Counted from the stretch's first letter, positions 18,641-29,313 are shown. The stretch is 64,000 bases of DNA from Kluyvera georgiana ATCC 51603 (GCF_001654985.1 NZ_LXEU01000010.1:1-64000); one strand, 5' to 3'. The notes: a model not told the origin generated them from the letters alone. Program-made: numbers and translations.

Positions 18641-18746
18641 AGTGAAATCTCGACTTTTTTTGATATTTATCCGTATTCGTTAAATGGTTGAAAATAAATA
18701 TTTCCTTTGTATCAATCAGATAAGTCGGCTTTGTCGAGATTTCACT
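18641..18746. repeat. Perfect 14-bp inverted repeat between pitA and yhiN
   Basis: AGTGAAATCTCGAC at 18641-18654 is repeated exactly in reverse complement at 18733-18746. The arms are separated by 78 AT-rich bases, within the 230-base divergent promoter region of pitA and yhiN. The arms are too far apart for a simple terminator; a pair of regulator sites or a loop-forming element is more likely. I do not recognise the motif. Confidence 0.75.
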
Positions 18747-18804
18747 GGTATGACATCCATGAAAAATTTACACTTCCCGACAATACCTATGTTGAGGATA
18801 GTGC

Positions 18805-19995
18805 GTGGAAAGGTTTGATGCCATTGTAGTGGGTGCCGGAGCGGCAGGAATGTTTTGTGCAGCCATGGCCGGGCAGGCAGGCCGCCGCGTGTTGCTGTTG
18901 GATAACGGTAAAAAACCGGGGCGTAAAATCCTGATGTCCGGCGGTGGCCGCTGTAATTTTACTAACCTTTATGTCGAACCCGCGGCCTATCTCAGCCAAA
19001 ACCCGCATTTTTGTAAATCTGCCCTCGCGCGTTATACCCAGTGGGACTTTATCGACATGGTCGGCAAGCACGGCATTGCCTGGCATGAAAAGACCCTCGG
19101 TCAACTCTTCTGCGATGATTCTGCCGAGCAGATTGTTGCAATGCTGGTGGCGGAATGCGAGAAGGGCAACGTCACGATGCGTCTGCGCAGCGAAATCCTC
19201 AGCGTCGCCCGCGACGAGCAGGGCTACACCTTACAGCTCAACGGCGATACTGTGGCGGCCGATAAACTGGTGATCGCCAGCGGCGGCCTGTCGATGCCGG
19301 GGCTGGGCGCTTCGCCTTTCGGCTACAAAATTGCCGAACAGTTCGGTCTGAAGGTGCTGCCGACTCGCGCCGGGCTGGTGCCGTTCACTCTGCATAAGCC
19401 GATGCTGGAGCAGTTTCAGGTGTTGTCCGGCGTCTCCGTCCCGTCGGTGATTACCGCTGAAGACGGCACGGTGTTCCGCGAAAGTCTGCTTTTCACCCAC
19501 CGCGGCCTGTCTGGCCCGGCAGTGCTGCAAATTTCGAGCTATTGGCAGGCAGGCGAATTCGTCACCATCAATCTGCTGCCGGACATCGAACTCGCGGACT
19601 TCCTTGATGCGCAGCGCGCCGAGCACCCGAACCAGAGCCTGAAAAATACGCTGGCGATGCAGCTGCCGAAGCGTCTGGTTGAGTGTCTGCAACAGCTGGG
19701 CCAGGTCCCTGACGTGACCCTCAAGCAGCTTAACGTGCGCGAGCAACAGACGCTGGTTGAGACGCTGACAAACTGGCGCGTTCAGCCGAACGGCACCGAA
19801 GGCTACCGTACGGCGGAAGTAACCCTCGGCGGTGTGGACACCAACGAGCTCTCTTCGCGCACCATGGAAGCAAAGAAAGCGCCGGGTCTGTACTTTATCG
19901 GCGAAGTGATGGACGTCACCGGCTGGCTGGGGGGCTATAACTTCCAGTGGGCGTGGTCGAGCGCCTGGGCTTGTGCGCAGGCGCTGGCGGAGTAA
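18805..19995 (+). CDS. yhiN: YhiN, HI0933-like FAD/NAD(P)-binding oxidoreductase
   Basis: 396 residues (E. coli YhiN 400), starting at GTG 18805 with GAGGA six bases upstream. It has an N-terminal FAD-binding GAGAAGMFCAAMAGQAG, the family motif KPGRKILMSGGGRCNFTN near 38-55, and the C-terminal GGYNFQWAWSSAWACAQAL. It belongs to the BaiN/HI0933 flavoprotein family; the reaction in enterobacteria is unknown. It is divergent from pitA, as in E. coli, and convergent with the LysR gene 5 bases after its stop. Confidence 0.93.
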   Translation: MERFDAIVVGAGAAGMFCAAMAGQAGRRVLLLDNGKKPGRKILMSGGGRCNFTNLYVEPAAYLSQNPHFCKSALARYTQWDFIDMVGKHGIAWHEKTLGQLFCDDSAEQIVAMLVAECEKGNVTMRLRSEILSVARDEQGYTLQLNGDTVAADKLVIASGGLSMPGLGASPFGYKIAEQFGLKVLPTRAGLVPFTLHKPMLEQFQVLSGVSVPSVITAEDGTVFRESLLFTHRGLSGPAVLQISSYWQAGEFVTINLLPDIELADFLDAQRAEHPNQSLKNTLAMQLPKRLVECLQQLGQVPDVTLKQLNVREQQTLVETLTNWRVQPNGTEGYRTAEVTLGGVDTNELSSRTMEAKKAPGLYFIGEVMDVTGWLGGYNFQWAWSSAWACAQALAE

Positions 19996-20000
19996 ACGTA

Positions 20001-20864
20001 TTAATGCTGCTGGCTAAACAGCTTCAGCAGCATCTCCACCTGTTCGTCGAGCGGGGCTAAATCTCGTTTGACGATCAAATGCAGCGGCGTTGCGCGGCGT
20101 ACGCCATGATTTAGCGGCAGCGGCTTTAATATTCCCTGCGCCAGCTCCTCCTGGATTCTCTCTTCCGGCAGCCAGCCATACCCCACCTGATACAGCACGG
20201 CATCAATGGCGGCGTCAATCGTCGAGAAGGTCCACGCATCGTGCGTCTCCTGCCGGCTGCTATCGCTGTCGGCAATGCGGATCAGCGGCCAGGGGCGCAA
20301 CTCTTCATCGCTAAGCGGGCCTGCCTGCTGAAATAGAGGATGATCCCGATGCGCGACGGCGACAAAATCGATATTCATCAACCATTCCCCGCGTCCGGTA
20401 ATATCCTGACGGCGCGTAAGCACCATCACGTCCGCTTCTGCCTGCACGTTGTCGGTGTCGTTGGCGTTCTCCAGCACCTCGGTTAGCCGTACCTGCGTTT
20501 GCGGGTAGCGCTGCTGAAACTGGCGCAGAATGGCGAACAGTCTCTGGCGCGGGAAAATGCTGTCGACCACCAAATCCAGCCGCGTGCGCGTGCCTTCACG
20601 TAGCGTGGCGGCCCGGCTTTCTACCCAGGCAAAGGCTTTGAGCAACGGTTTCACCTGGCCCAGCAGCAGCTCGCCCGCCGGGGTCAGTACCGCGCGACGC
20701 CCTTCGGGGACCAGCAAGGCCACACCCAGCCGCTCCTGCAGTAGCGACAGGTTATAGCTGACCGAAGACTGGCTGCGGTGCGTCTCCTCCGCGGCTTTCG
20801 CAAAACTGCCTAGTTCGACTACCTTTTCCAGTAGCGCCCACTGTTCAAGGGTGGTTTTGTGCAT
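20001..20864 (-). CDS. LysR-family regulator, probable activator of padC
   Basis: A 287-residue LysR-type regulator with helix-turn-helix at about 15-60 (FAKAAEETHRSQSSVSYNLS). It is divergent from the phenolic acid decarboxylase gene, with 99 bases between the starts. That gap is AT-rich and contains ATTA-N8-TAAT (20878-20893) and an ATGAAT/ATTCAT inverted pair (20883-20888 and 20908-20913), suitable as LysR boxes. Control of padC in response to hydroxycinnamic acids is the likely role, by analogy with other LysR-padC pairs. Confidence 0.82.
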   Translation of the reverse strand: MHKTTLEQWALLEKVVELGSFAKAAEETHRSQSSVSYNLSLLQERLGVALLVPEGRRAVLTPAGELLLGQVKPLLKAFAWVESRAATLREGTRTRLDLVVDSIFPRQRLFAILRQFQQRYPQTQVRLTEVLENANDTDNVQAEADVMVLTRRQDITGRGEWLMNIDFVAVAHRDHPLFQQAGPLSDEELRPWPLIRIADSDSSRQETHDAWTFSTIDAAIDAVLYQVGYGWLPEERIQEELAQGILKPLPLNHGVRRATPLHLIVKRDLAPLDEQVEMLLKLFSQQH

Positions 20865-20963
20865 GATTGATTTAAAAATTAGATGAATTTAATCCAAACA
20901 TAGCGTTATTCATTTATTTTTTAAAGCAATATGATCTCTGCATCGACACAAGGAGATTTGATT

Positions 20964-21470
20964 ATGAGCAACTTTGATAAACATGACTTGAGCGGCTTCG
21001 TGGGTAAACATCTGGTCTACACCTATGACAACGGCTGGAACTACGAAATTTATGTGAAAAACGATAACACTCTGGATTACCGTATCCACAGCGGTATCGT
21101 GGCGAATCGTTGGGTCAAAGACCAGCAGGCCTACATCGTCCGTGTGGGTGAGAGCGTGTATAAAATTTCCTGGACCGAACCGACCGGTACCGATGTCAGC
21201 CTGATTGTGAACCTGGGCGACAAACTGTTCCATGGCACCATTTTCTTCCCGCGTTGGGTTATCAACAATCCGGAAAAAACCGTCTGCTTCCAGAACGATC
21301 ACATCCCGCTGATGAATTCATATCGCGATGCCGGCCCGGCGTATCCGACTGAAGTGATTGATGAATTCGCTACCATTACCTTCGTTCGCGATTGTGGGGC
21401 GAATAACGATAGCGTGATTGATTGCGCTGCCAGTGAATTACCGAAAGATTTCCCGGCGAATTTACGCTAA
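20964..21470 (+). CDS. padC: Phenolic acid decarboxylase
   Basis: 168 residues, the usual size for the PadC/PAD family. It decarboxylates ferulic, p-coumaric and caffeic acids to 4-vinyl phenols, a cofactor-free reaction in a small beta barrel. The conserved stretches GKHLVYTYDNGWNYEIYVKN, DYRIHSGIVANRW and the IFFPRWVINNPEKTVCFQN region are seen. The start ATG 20964 has AGGAG eight bases upstream. The gene lets cells detoxify plant phenolics and is variably present in enterobacteria. A terminator follows at 21576. Confidence 0.93.
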   Translation: MSNFDKHDLSGFVGKHLVYTYDNGWNYEIYVKNDNTLDYRIHSGIVANRWVKDQQAYIVRVGESVYKISWTEPTGTDVSLIVNLGDKLFHGTIFFPRWVINNPEKTVCFQNDHIPLMNSYRDAGPAYPTEVIDEFATITFVRDCGANNDSVIDCAASELPKDFPANLR

Positions 21471-21575
21471 GTATTAATACCGACCCGAATGTTGTTTATT
21501 ACACTAATATTCAACGAAGGTTAATTTATTCTGATTATAAATCCTTTGTTGAGTGAACGTTGAATAATGTGAATC

Positions 21576-21610
21576 AGCGCCCAGTTACGATGTAATCTGG
21601 GCGCTTTTTA
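21576..21610 (+). terminator. Rho-independent terminator after padC
   Basis: AGCGCCCAG (21576-21584) pairs perfectly with CTGGGCGCT (21597-21605) around a 12-nt loop, followed by TTTTTA. It separates padC from the arn promoter region. The remaining bases of the 382-base padC-arnB gap hold the two regulator boxes below and no gene. Confidence 0.88.
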
Positions 21611-21653
21611 CATACAAATCATATGAATTAATAGATGTTTAATCTATTGATTT

Positions 21654-21670
21654 TGTTTAGTTAGTATTTA
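21654..21670 (+). promoter_or_regulatory. Candidate PhoP box upstream of arnB
   Basis: TGTTTA-GTTAG-TATTTA matches the PhoP direct repeat (T/G)GTTTA-N5-(T/G)GTTTA at 11 of 12 positions. A weaker overlapping copy (TGTTTA at 21636) lies just upstream. Direct PhoP control of this operon has been described for Klebsiella; PhoP binding here is inferred from the motif. Confidence 0.55.
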
Positions 21671-21692
21671 TTGTGCCCCTCTCTACAAGTTT

Positions 21693-21709
21693 CTTAATCT
21701 TATCCTAAG
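21693..21709 (+). promoter_or_regulatory. Candidate PmrA (BasR) box upstream of arnB
   Basis: CTTAAT-CTTAT-CCTAAG fits the PmrA repeat YTTAAK-N5-YTTAAK with one mismatch in the second half-site. It lies 23 bases downstream of the PhoP-like box and about 145 bases before the arnB start. PmrA is the established activator of arn/pmrHFIJKLM operons. Confidence 0.6.
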
Positions 21710-21852
21710 ATAACATTGATACTTTTACCGTCATCGAATGTTGTCGGTTTGAATATCACGTTATCCATTGCTGTTTTTAAACAAAAACAACGCTCGAATC
21801 ATTGATTGATGAGCCAGCTTCGCTCATTTGAGTAATAGGGTAAGGAACATTC

Positions 21853-22992
21853 ATGAGTGATTTTCTGCCGTTTTCCCGCCCTTCTATGGGTGAGGCGGAG
21901 TTCGCGGCGCTCAAAGAAGTGCTGCAATCCGGTTGGATCACCACCGGGCCAAAAAATCAGGCGCTGGAAGAAGCGTTCTGCTCGCTAACGGGGAACCGTT
22001 TTTCGATCGCCGTCAGTTCGGCAACCGGCGGTATGCACGTCACGCTGATGGCGCTGGGTATTGGCCCGGGCGATGAAGTCATCACCCCTTCTCAAACCTG
22101 GGTTTCGACGCTGAATATGATCGTCCTGCTGGGGGCAACTCCGGTAATGATCGATGTCGATCGCGACAACCTGATGGTGACCCCTGAAGCGATTGAAGCC
22201 GCCATAACTCCGCGTACCAAAGCTATTATTCCCGTGCACTACGCGGGCGCGCCTGCGGATATTGACGGCATTCGCGCAGTGGCGGAGCGTCATGGCATCC
22301 CGGTGATTGAAGACGCGGCGCATGCGGCGGGCACCTACTATAAGGGCCAGCATGTGGGCGCGCAGGGAACGGCGATTTTCTCCTTCCATGCCATTAAAAA
22401 CATGACCAGCGCCGAGGGCGGGCTGATTGTCACCGACGATGAACAGCTGGCCAACCGCATTCGCAGCCTGAAATTCCACGGTCTGGGCGTTGATGCCTAC
22501 GATCGCCAGACCCACGGCCGTGCGCCGCAGGCGGAGGTGATTAGCCCTGGATTCAAATATAACCTCGCCGATATTAACGCCGCGCTGGCGCTGGTACAGC
22601 TGGGCAAACTAGGTCAGGCCAACCAGCGTCGCAGTGAGATAGCCCAGCGCTATGTGCGTGAACTGGCGGATACGCCTTTTCAGCCGCTGGCCGTGCCGAG
22701 CTGGCCGCATCTGCACGCCTGGCATCTGTTTATTATTCGCGTGGACGAACAGCGCTGCGGCATCAGCCGTGATGCGCTGATGGAACAACTCAAGGCGCAA
22801 GGTATTGGCACCGGGCTGCACTTCCGTGCGGCGCATACGCAGAAATACTACCGCGAGCGATTCCCTGAACTCTCGCTGCCGAATACCGAATGGAACAGCG
22901 CACGTATCTGTTCATTACCTCTTTTCCCGGACATGACCGATGACGACACCACCCGTGTCATTACGGCGCTCCATCAGTTAGCAGGCCGTTGA
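21853..22992 (+). CDS. arnB: UDP-4-amino-4-deoxy-L-arabinose aminotransferase
   Basis: 379 residues. A PLP-dependent DegT/DnrJ/EryC1-family aminotransferase that converts UDP-4-keto-arabinose to UDP-L-Ara4N with glutamate as donor. The PLP-binding region [14 protein letters not shown] contains the Schiff-base Lys, and the N-terminal [15 protein letters not shown] is typical. It is the first gene of the seven-gene arn operon, one base ahead of arnC. The operon makes and attaches Ara4N to lipid A, lowering negative charge and giving resistance to polymyxins and cationic peptides. Confidence 0.97.
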   Translation: MSDFLPFSRPSMGEAEFAALKEVLQSGWITTGPKNQALEEAFCSLTGNRFSIAVSSATGGMHVTLMALGIGPGDEVITPSQTWVSTLNMIVLLGATPVMIDVDRDNLMVTPEAIEAAITPRTKAIIPVHYAGAPADIDGIRAVAERHGIPVIEDAAHAAGTYYKGQHVGAQGTAIFSFHAIKNMTSAEGGLIVTDDEQLANRIRSLKFHGLGVDAYDRQTHGRAPQAEVISPGFKYNLADINAALALVQLGKLGQANQRRSEIAQRYVRELADTPFQPLAVPSWPHLHAWHLFIIRVDEQRCGISRDALMEQLKAQGIGTGLHFRAAHTQKYYRERFPELSLPNTEWNSARICSLPLFPDMTDDDTTRVITALHQLAGR

Positions 22993-22993
22993 T

Positions 22994-23974
22994 ATGTTTG
23001 AGTATCCGTTAGTTAAAAAAGTCTCCGTCGTGATACCGGTCTACAACGAGCAGGACAGCCTGCCGGAACTGATCCGTCGTACCGATGCTGCCTGCGCGAC
23101 CCTGAATCGTGACTATGAAATCCTGTTGGTCGATGACGGCAGCAGCGACGACTCCGCGCGCATGTTGGTTGAAGCGGCAGAAGCACCGGAAAGCCACGTT
23201 GTGGCGGTGCTGTTGAACCGCAACTACGGCCAGCATTCGGCGATTATGGCGGGCTTTAGTCACGTTACCGGCGATCTGATCATCACCCTCGATGCTGACC
23301 TGCAAAACCCGCCGGAAGAGATCCCACGGCTGGTTGAAAAAGCGGACGAAGGCTACGACGTGGTCGGCACCGTGCGCCAGAATCGTCAGGACAGCATCTT
23401 CCGTAAAACGGCCTCGAAGATGATCAACCGCCTGATTCAGCGCACCACCGGTAAAGCGATGGGCGACTATGGCTGCATGTTGCGCGCCTATCGCCGCCAT
23501 ATTGTTGACGCCATGCTCAACTGCCATGAGCGCAGCACCTTTATTCCTATTCTGGCGAATACCTTTGCCCGCCGCGCCGTGGAAATTCCGGTGCTGCACG
23601 CCGAGCGCGAGTTCGGTGACTCAAAATACAGCTTTATGCGCCTGATTAACCTGATGTACGACCTGGTGACCTGCTTAACCACCACGCCGCTGCGTCTGTT
23701 AAGCGTGGTCGGCAGCGTGATTGCGGTGCTGGGCTTTGCCTTCTCCATTCTGCTGGTCGTGCTGCGCCTGGTGCTTGGTCCGGAATGGGCGGGGGACGGC
23801 GTGTTCATGCTATTCGCCATTCTGTTCATGTTTATCGGCGCCCAGTTTATCGGCATGGGCCTGCTTGGGGAGTATATCGGCCGCATCTATAACGACGTGC
23901 GTGCCCGCCCCCGCTACTTTATTCAACGTGTTGTTCGCCAGGAAAATCTGGATTCTGAAGAGGAAAATCGTTAA
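22994..23974 (+). CDS. arnC: Undecaprenyl-phosphate 4-deoxy-4-formamido-L-arabinose transferase
   Basis: 326 residues (E. coli 322). A GT2-family membrane glycosyltransferase that moves formylated Ara4N from UDP to undecaprenyl phosphate on the cytoplasmic face. The N-terminal GT-A domain has [17 protein letters not shown] and the metal-binding [11 protein letters not shown]. Two membrane helices lie near residues 235-300, and [20 protein letters not shown] closes the family signature. The stop codon overlaps the arnA start by one base (TAATG). Confidence 0.97.
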   Translation: MFEYPLVKKVSVVIPVYNEQDSLPELIRRTDAACATLNRDYEILLVDDGSSDDSARMLVEAAEAPESHVVAVLLNRNYGQHSAIMAGFSHVTGDLIITLDADLQNPPEEIPRLVEKADEGYDVVGTVRQNRQDSIFRKTASKMINRLIQRTTGKAMGDYGCMLRAYRRHIVDAMLNCHERSTFIPILANTFARRAVEIPVLHAEREFGDSKYSFMRLINLMYDLVTCLTTTPLRLLSVVGSVIAVLGFAFSILLVVLRLVLGPEWAGDGVFMLFAILFMFIGAQFIGMGLLGEYIGRIYNDVRARPRYFIQRVVRQENLDSEEENR

Positions 23975-25959
23975 TGAAAGCTGTTGTATTTGCCTATCAC
24001 GACATGGGTTGCACCGGTATTCAGGCACTGCTGGACGCCGGATACGACATCGAGGCGATCTTCACTCACCCGGACAACGCGGGTGAGAATAACTTCTTTG
24101 GCTCCGTTGCCCGCCTGGCGGCTGAGCAGGGTATTACCGTTTACGCGCCGGAAGACGTCAACCACCCGCTGTGGGTGGATCGTATCCGCACGATGGCGCC
24201 GGAAGTGATTTTCTCCTTCTATTACCGCAACTTGCTGTGCGACGAAATCCTCAGCCTGGCGCCGAAAGGGGCGTTCAACCTGCACGGTTCGCTGCTGCCG
24301 AAATACCGTGGCCGCGCGCCGCTGAACTGGGTGCTGGTGAACGGTGAGAAAGAAACCGGCGTGACGCTGCACCGTATGACCAGCCGCGCGGATGCGGGCG
24401 ATATTGTGGCCCAGCAGAGCGTGGCGATTGCTGACTCTGATGTGGCGCTGACGCTGCACCGCAAGCTGTGCGCGGCCTCCCAGACGCTGCTCGGCGATGC
24501 GCTGGCGAAAATTCGCAGCGGCCAGGCTGACGAGCGTGTGCAGGATCATTCTCAGGCGACCTACGTCGGTCGTCGTACCCCGGAAGATGGCCGCCTGGAG
24601 TGGGAAAAACCGGCGCAGGCGCTGCATAACCTGGTGCGTGCGGTGAGCGATCCGTGGCCGGGTGCGTTTGGCTATGTTGGCACGAACAAATTTATCGTCT
24701 GGAAATCTCGTGTGCGTACCGACATGGAAGCCGCGAAGCCGGGTACCGTACTGTCCGTAGCGCCGCTGGTGGTTGCCTGCGGTGAAGGCGCGCTGGAAAT
24801 CGTTACCGGTCAGAGCGCTAACGGCGTGTACATGCAGGGCGCTCAGCTGGCGCCGGCGCTGGGTCTGGTGGCGGGCGCGTTGCTCTCCAGCCGTCCGTTT
24901 GTGGCGGTGAAGCGCCGTACCCGCGTGCTGATTCTGGGCGTGAACGGCTTTATTGGAAACCACCTGACCGAGCGTCTGCTGGCGGATGACAACTACGAGA
25001 TTTATGGCCTGGATATCGGCTCTGACGCCATCAGCCGCTTCCTGGACTGCCCACGCTTCCACTTTGTGGAAGGCGACATCAGCATCCACTCAGAGTGGAT
25101 CGAATACCACATTAAGAAATGCGACGTGGTGCTGCCGCTGGTGGCGATTGCGACGCCTATCGAATACACCCGTAACCCGCTGCGCGTGTTCGAACTGGAC
25201 TTTGAAGAAAACCTGAAGATCATCCGCGACTGTGTGAAGTACAACAAGCGCATCATCTTCCCGTCCACCTCCGAAGTGTACGGCATGTGTACCGATGCCA
25301 ACTTTGATGAAGATAACTCTAACCTGGTGGTAGGGCCGATCAACAAGCAGCGCTGGATCTACTCAGTTTCCAAACAGCTGTTGGATCGCGTGATTTGGGC
25401 CTACGGGGATAAAACCGGCCTCAAGTTTACCCTGTTCCGTCCGTTTAACTGGATGGGGCCGCGTCTGGATAACCTGAACGCCGCGCGCATCGGCAGCTCC
25501 CGTGCTATCACCCAGCTGATCCTCAACCTGGTGGAAGGCTCGCCAATCAAGCTGATCGAAGGCGGCAAACAAAAACGCTGCTTTACCGACATCAGCGACG
25601 GTATCGAAGCGCTGTTCCGCATCATTGAAAACAAAGACGGCCGCTGCGATGGGCAGATTATCAACATCGGTAATCCGGACAACGAAGCGAGCATTAAAGA
25701 GCTGGCGGAAATGCTGCTCGACTGCTTCGAACGTCACCCACTGCGCGACCGCTTCCCGCCGTTTGCCGGCTTCCGTGAAGTGGAAAGCAGCGACTACTAC
25801 GGCAAAGGTTATCAGGACGTTGAGCACCGTAAGCCGAGCATTCGCAACGCGAAACGCTGCCTGGACTGGCAGCCGACGGTTGAGATGCAGCAGACGGTAG
25901 AAGAGACGCTGGACTTCTTCCTGCGCACGGTAGAGCTGACGGACGAAAAACCATCATGA
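23974..25959 (+). CDS. arnA: Bifunctional UDP-GlcA decarboxylase / UDP-Ara4N formyltransferase
   Basis: 661 residues (E. coli 660), a cytoplasmic two-domain enzyme. The N-terminal formyltransferase (about 1-300) has the catalytic [19 protein letters not shown] region (Asn102, His104) and Asp in [11 protein letters not shown]. The C-terminal NAD-dependent SDR decarboxylase (about 315-660) has [18 protein letters not shown] and the [10 protein letters not shown] catalytic Tyr/Lys. The two activities act before and after ArnB. It overlaps arnC by one base and arnD by four. Confidence 0.98.
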   Translation: MKAVVFAYHDMGCTGIQALLDAGYDIEAIFTHPDNAGENNFFGSVARLAAEQGITVYAPEDVNHPLWVDRIRTMAPEVIFSFYYRNLLCDEILSLAPKGAFNLHGSLLPKYRGRAPLNWVLVNGEKETGVTLHRMTSRADAGDIVAQQSVAIADSDVALTLHRKLCAASQTLLGDALAKIRSGQADERVQDHSQATYVGRRTPEDGRLEWEKPAQALHNLVRAVSDPWPGAFGYVGTNKFIVWKSRVRTDMEAAKPGTVLSVAPLVVACGEGALEIVTGQSANGVYMQGAQLAPALGLVAGALLSSRPFVAVKRRTRVLILGVNGFIGNHLTERLLADDNYEIYGLDIGSDAISRFLDCPRFHFVEGDISIHSEWIEYHIKKCDVVLPLVAIATPIEYTRNPLRVFELDFEENLKIIRDCVKYNKRIIFPSTSEVYGMCTDANFDEDNSNLVVGPINKQRWIYSVSKQLLDRVIWAYGDKTGLKFTLFRPFNWMGPRLDNLNAARIGSSRAITQLILNLVEGSPIKLIEGGKQKRCFTDISDGIEALFRIIENKDGRCDGQIINIGNPDNEASIKELAEMLLDCFERHPLRDRFPPFAGFREVESSDYYGKGYQDVEHRKPSIRNAKRCLDWQPTVEMQQTVEETLDFFLRTVELTDEKPS

Positions 25960-26858
25960 AAAAAGTAGGTTTGCGCGTTGATGTCGACACCTTTCGCGGT
26001 ACCCGCGAAGGGGTGCCACGGCTCATGGCGGTGCTGAAAAAGCACCGCGTGCAGGCCAGTTTTTTCTTCAGCGTCGGGCCGGATAACATGGGGCGCCACC
26101 TGTGGCGCCTGGTAAAGCCGAAGTTCTTGTGGAAGATGCTGCGCTCACGCGCGGCATCGCTGTATGGCTGGGACATTCTGCTGGCCGGGACGGCGTGGCC
26201 GGGGCGTCTTATTGGCGAAGCCAACGCAGAGATTATCCGCAGCGTCGCGCAGGCGCATGAAGTGGGGCTGCATGCCTGGGATCATCACCGCTGGCAGCAG
26301 TGGAGCGGCATGTGGAACGAGCAGCAGCTGATTGACGAAATTGGCCGCGGCCTGTCCGCGCTGGAGACGATTATTGGTCATCCGGTCACCTGTTCGGCGG
26401 TGGCGGGCTGGCGCGCTGACCAGCGCGTGGTGAAGGCGAAAGAGTCTTTTGAATTTCTCTACAACAGCGACTGCCGCGGCACGCAGCCGTTCATTCCGCA
26501 GCTCAGTAACGGCGAGATGGCTACCGTACAGATCCCCGTCACTCTGCCCACCTGGGATGAAGTTGTCGGTAGCGTGGTCAGTGCGGAAGGCTTCAATCGT
26601 TGGTTGCTGGAGCGTATTCGCCAGGATACCGGTACGCCGGTGTACACCATCCATGCCGAGGTGGAAGGGGGCGCCTACGCCGAACAGTTTGACTATCTGC
26701 TGACCCTTGCGGCACAGCAGGAAATTCGTTTTTGCCCGCTAGGCCAGCTTCTCCCGGATGACTTCCGTCAGTTGCCGGTTGGGAAGGTGGTGCGCGGAGA
26801 AATCGCCGGTCGTGAAGGCTGGCTAGGCTGCCAACAACTCTTGAGCTCAGACGTATGA
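25956..26858 (+). CDS. arnD: 4-deoxy-4-formamido-L-arabinose-phosphoundecaprenol deformylase
   Basis: 300 residues. A NodB-type polysaccharide deacetylase-fold enzyme that removes the formyl group from undecaprenyl-phosphate-Ara4FN. Metal-ligand segments are visible at [17 protein letters not shown] (Asp) and [11 protein letters not shown] (His pair). It overlaps arnA by ATGA and arnT by four bases, so translation is likely coupled along the operon. Confidence 0.96.
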   Translation: MKKVGLRVDVDTFRGTREGVPRLMAVLKKHRVQASFFFSVGPDNMGRHLWRLVKPKFLWKMLRSRAASLYGWDILLAGTAWPGRLIGEANAEIIRSVAQAHEVGLHAWDHHRWQQWSGMWNEQQLIDEIGRGLSALETIIGHPVTCSAVAGWRADQRVVKAKESFEFLYNSDCRGTQPFIPQLSNGEMATVQIPVTLPTWDEVVGSVVSAEGFNRWLLERIRQDTGTPVYTIHAEVEGGAYAEQFDYLLTLAAQQEIRFCPLGQLLPDDFRQLPVGKVVRGEIAGREGWLGCQQLLSSDV

Positions 26859-28510
26859 AATCCCTTCGCTATGGTATTTCGTTAGCTGCATTGTTTGTTC
26901 TGTACTACCTGGTTCCGCTTAACTTCCGGCTGCTGTGGCAGCCGGACGAAACTCGCTATGCCGAAATCAGCCGTGAAATGCTGGCAACCGGTGATTGGGT
27001 GGTGCCGCATTTCCTGGGGCTACGCTATTTCGAAAAGCCGATTGCCGGTTACTGGATTAACAGTATCGGGCAGTGGCTGTTTGGCCACAATAACTTCGCA
27101 GTACGCTTTGGCGCGGTGTTTTCTATCACCGTCTCCGCGCTGCTGGTGGTCTGGCTGGCGTGGAAAATCTGGCAGGATCGCAAAGTAGCGCTGCTCTCCG
27201 GTGCTATCTTCTTAACTGCGTTTCTGGTCTACGGGATTGGTACCTACGCGGTGCTCGACCCGATGATCACCCTGTGGATGACGCTTGCCATGTGCAGCTT
27301 CTGGCTGGCGGCGCAGGCGAAGACCACCGGCGAGCGCTTCTGGGGTTACGTGCTGCTGGGCGTAGCCTGCGGTATGGGCGTCATGACCAAAGGCTTCCTC
27401 GCGCTAGCGGTACCGGTAATCGGCGTGTTGCCGTGGGTGATTGCGCAGAAACGCTGGCGGGAAGTGTTGGTCTGGGGCTGGCTGTCGGTACTGGTTTGCG
27501 TGCTGACCGTGCTGCCGTGGGGGATGGCCATTGCCGCACGGGAGAGCGACTTCTGGCGCTACTTCTTCTGGGTTGAGCATATTCAACGTTTTGCCCAGAG
27601 CGACGCGCAGCACAAAGCGCCGTTCTGGTACTACCTGCCGTTCCTGGTCGCGGGAAGTCTGCCGTGGCTGGCGCTGCTGCCTGGTGCGTTCAGGCGCGGC
27701 TGGCAGGAGCGGGAAGGGCTACGCGGCGCATTTTATCTGCTGGGCTGGGTGGTGATGCCGTTCCTGTTCTTCAGTATTGCTAAGGGCAAGCTGCCGACCT
27801 ATATCCTGCCGTGCTTCGCGCCGCTGGCGATACTGATGGCGCGCTATGCGGTTGAGGCGGCAAAAGTCGGTTCGAAAGCGCTGCGGGTGAACGGCATCAT
27901 CAACATCATCTTCGGCGTTGTGGGCCTGGTAGCGGTCGCGGTAGTCTCACCGTGGGGGCCGATGAAACATCCGGTCTGGATGCAGATTGAGCTCTATAAA
28001 TGCGTGCTGGCGGCAGTGGCCTTCTTCTTCTGGGCGCTGATGGGCTGGGTATCGATTAAGCAGGGGGCACAGCGTTGGCAGCTGGCCGCGCTCTGCCCGC
28101 TGGGGCTGGCGCTGCTGGTGGGGATGGCGATCCCCGATCGCGTGACCAACAGCAAGCAGCCGCAATTCCTGGTGGATATTGTTAGCGAGTCGCTGGCGCC
28201 GAGCCGCTATGTGCTGAGCAACAGCGTCGGCGTAGCTGCCGGGCTGGCCTGGGAGCTGAAGCGCAGCGATGTGATGCTGTACGGCCAGCAGGGCGAGCTG
28301 AAGTATGGGCTCTCTTACCCTGACGCGAAAAACAGCTTCGTCTCTACCGAAGCGTTCCCTCAGTGGTTGGCGGAACATCGTCAGGAAGGGCCAATCTCGC
28401 TGGTGTTATTGCTCTCTCGTGACGTACAGTTAGCCGAACTGCCGCTGCCAAAACCGGATGAGGTGTACGTCATGGGCCGCACCGTCTTTATTCAGTACCG
28501 CCCGCAATGA
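26855..28510 (+). CDS. arnT: Lipid A 4-amino-4-deoxy-L-arabinose transferase
   Basis: 551 residues (E. coli 550). A GT83/PMT-type inner membrane enzyme that transfers Ara4N from the lipid carrier to lipid A phosphates on the periplasmic face. The conserved first periplasmic loop with [18 protein letters not shown] is present, followed by about 12 membrane helices and a C-terminal periplasmic domain (about 430-551). The catalytic motif looks intact. It overlaps arnD and arnE by four bases each. Confidence 0.97.
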   Translation: MKSLRYGISLAALFVLYYLVPLNFRLLWQPDETRYAEISREMLATGDWVVPHFLGLRYFEKPIAGYWINSIGQWLFGHNNFAVRFGAVFSITVSALLVVWLAWKIWQDRKVALLSGAIFLTAFLVYGIGTYAVLDPMITLWMTLAMCSFWLAAQAKTTGERFWGYVLLGVACGMGVMTKGFLALAVPVIGVLPWVIAQKRWREVLVWGWLSVLVCVLTVLPWGMAIAARESDFWRYFFWVEHIQRFAQSDAQHKAPFWYYLPFLVAGSLPWLALLPGAFRRGWQEREGLRGAFYLLGWVVMPFLFFSIAKGKLPTYILPCFAPLAILMARYAVEAAKVGSKALRVNGIINIIFGVVGLVAVAVVSPWGPMKHPVWMQIELYKCVLAAVAFFFWALMGWVSIKQGAQRWQLAALCPLGLALLVGMAIPDRVTNSKQPQFLVDIVSESLAPSRYVLSNSVGVAAGLAWELKRSDVMLYGQQGELKYGLSYPDAKNSFVSTEAFPQWLAEHRQEGPISLVLLLSRDVQLAELPLPKPDEVYVMGRTVFIQYRPQ

Positions 28511-28845
28511 TCACGTGGGCCTGCCTGCTGCTCGCCAGCCTGTTGAGCTGTGGCGGGCAGCTATGCCAGAAACAGGCGACTCGCCCTGCCCGTAAAGGGC
28601 AGCGCGGGCGTCATCTGCTGACCTGGCTTGGGCTGGCGCTGGCGCTGCTTGGGCTGGGCATGCTGCTGTGGCTGCTGGTGCTCCAGCAGATTCCGGTGAG
28701 CGTGGCCTACCCGATGCTGAGCCTGAATTTTGTTTGGGTGACGCTGGCCGCACGTCTCATCTGGCGCGAGCCGGTGAGCCGCCGCCATTGGGCCGGTGTA
28801 GCGCTGATTATCGTCGGCATTGCGTTATTGGGGAGCAGCGCTTAA
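28507..28845 (+). CDS. arnE: Undecaprenyl-phosphate-Ara4N flippase subunit ArnE
   Basis: 112 residues. A small multidrug-resistance-fold (EamA-like) protein with about four helices; it forms the ArnE/ArnF flippase that moves undecaprenyl-phosphate-Ara4N to the periplasmic face. Conserved segments are [12 protein letters not shown] near residue 18 and [20 protein letters not shown] near 66. The stop codon overlaps the arnF start by one base. Confidence 0.95.
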   Translation: MITWACLLLASLLSCGGQLCQKQATRPARKGQRGRHLLTWLGLALALLGLGMLLWLLVLQQIPVSVAYPMLSLNFVWVTLAARLIWREPVSRRHWAGVALIIVGIALLGSSA

Positions 28846-29234
28846 TGGGGCTTATCTGGGCACTAATGAGCGTCGCGCTGGTGAGTGCCGCGCAGCTGAC
28901 GCTGCGTGCGGCGATGACGACGCTACCGTCGGCGCAGCAACCGCTGGCTTTTTTGCTGCATCTTCTGCATTTTGAAACCGGCACGCTGGCGCTGCTGCTG
29001 GGTCTACTGGGCTACGTGGCCTCTATGGCCTGCTGGTTCTTCGCCCTGAAGCGCCTTCCGCTGGCGAAAGCCTACGCGCTGCTGAGCCTGAGCTACATGG
29101 TGGTATGGCTTGCCGCGATTCTGCTGCCCGGCTGGCATGAACCCTTCTCATGGCGCGGCCTGCTGGGGGTTATTGTTATTATCGCCGGCGTCATTACCAT
29201 CTTCTGGCCAAACAAACCGACACCTCACCGGTAG
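28845..29234 (+). CDS. arnF: Undecaprenyl-phosphate-Ara4N flippase subunit ArnF
   Basis: 129 residues (E. coli 128). The partner of ArnE and last gene of the operon. The start at 28845 ([17 protein letters not shown]) overlaps the arnE stop by one base, and the protein has four membrane helices with the family stretch LPLAKAYALLSLSYMVVWLA. No clear terminator is seen before yhhS, which begins 79 bases later, so read-through into yhhS is possible. Confidence 0.95.
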   Translation: MGLIWALMSVALVSAAQLTLRAAMTTLPSAQQPLAFLLHLLHFETGTLALLLGLLGYVASMACWFFALKRLPLAKAYALLSLSYMVVWLAAILLPGWHEPFSWRGLLGVIVIIAGVITIFWPNKPTPHR

Positions 29235-29313
29235 TCCGAATCGGGTAATGCCGTCTTCCCGGCGACAAAATGTGCAATAATGCCATTTCTGTTGCATCTA
29301 TAAGGGATTATCT

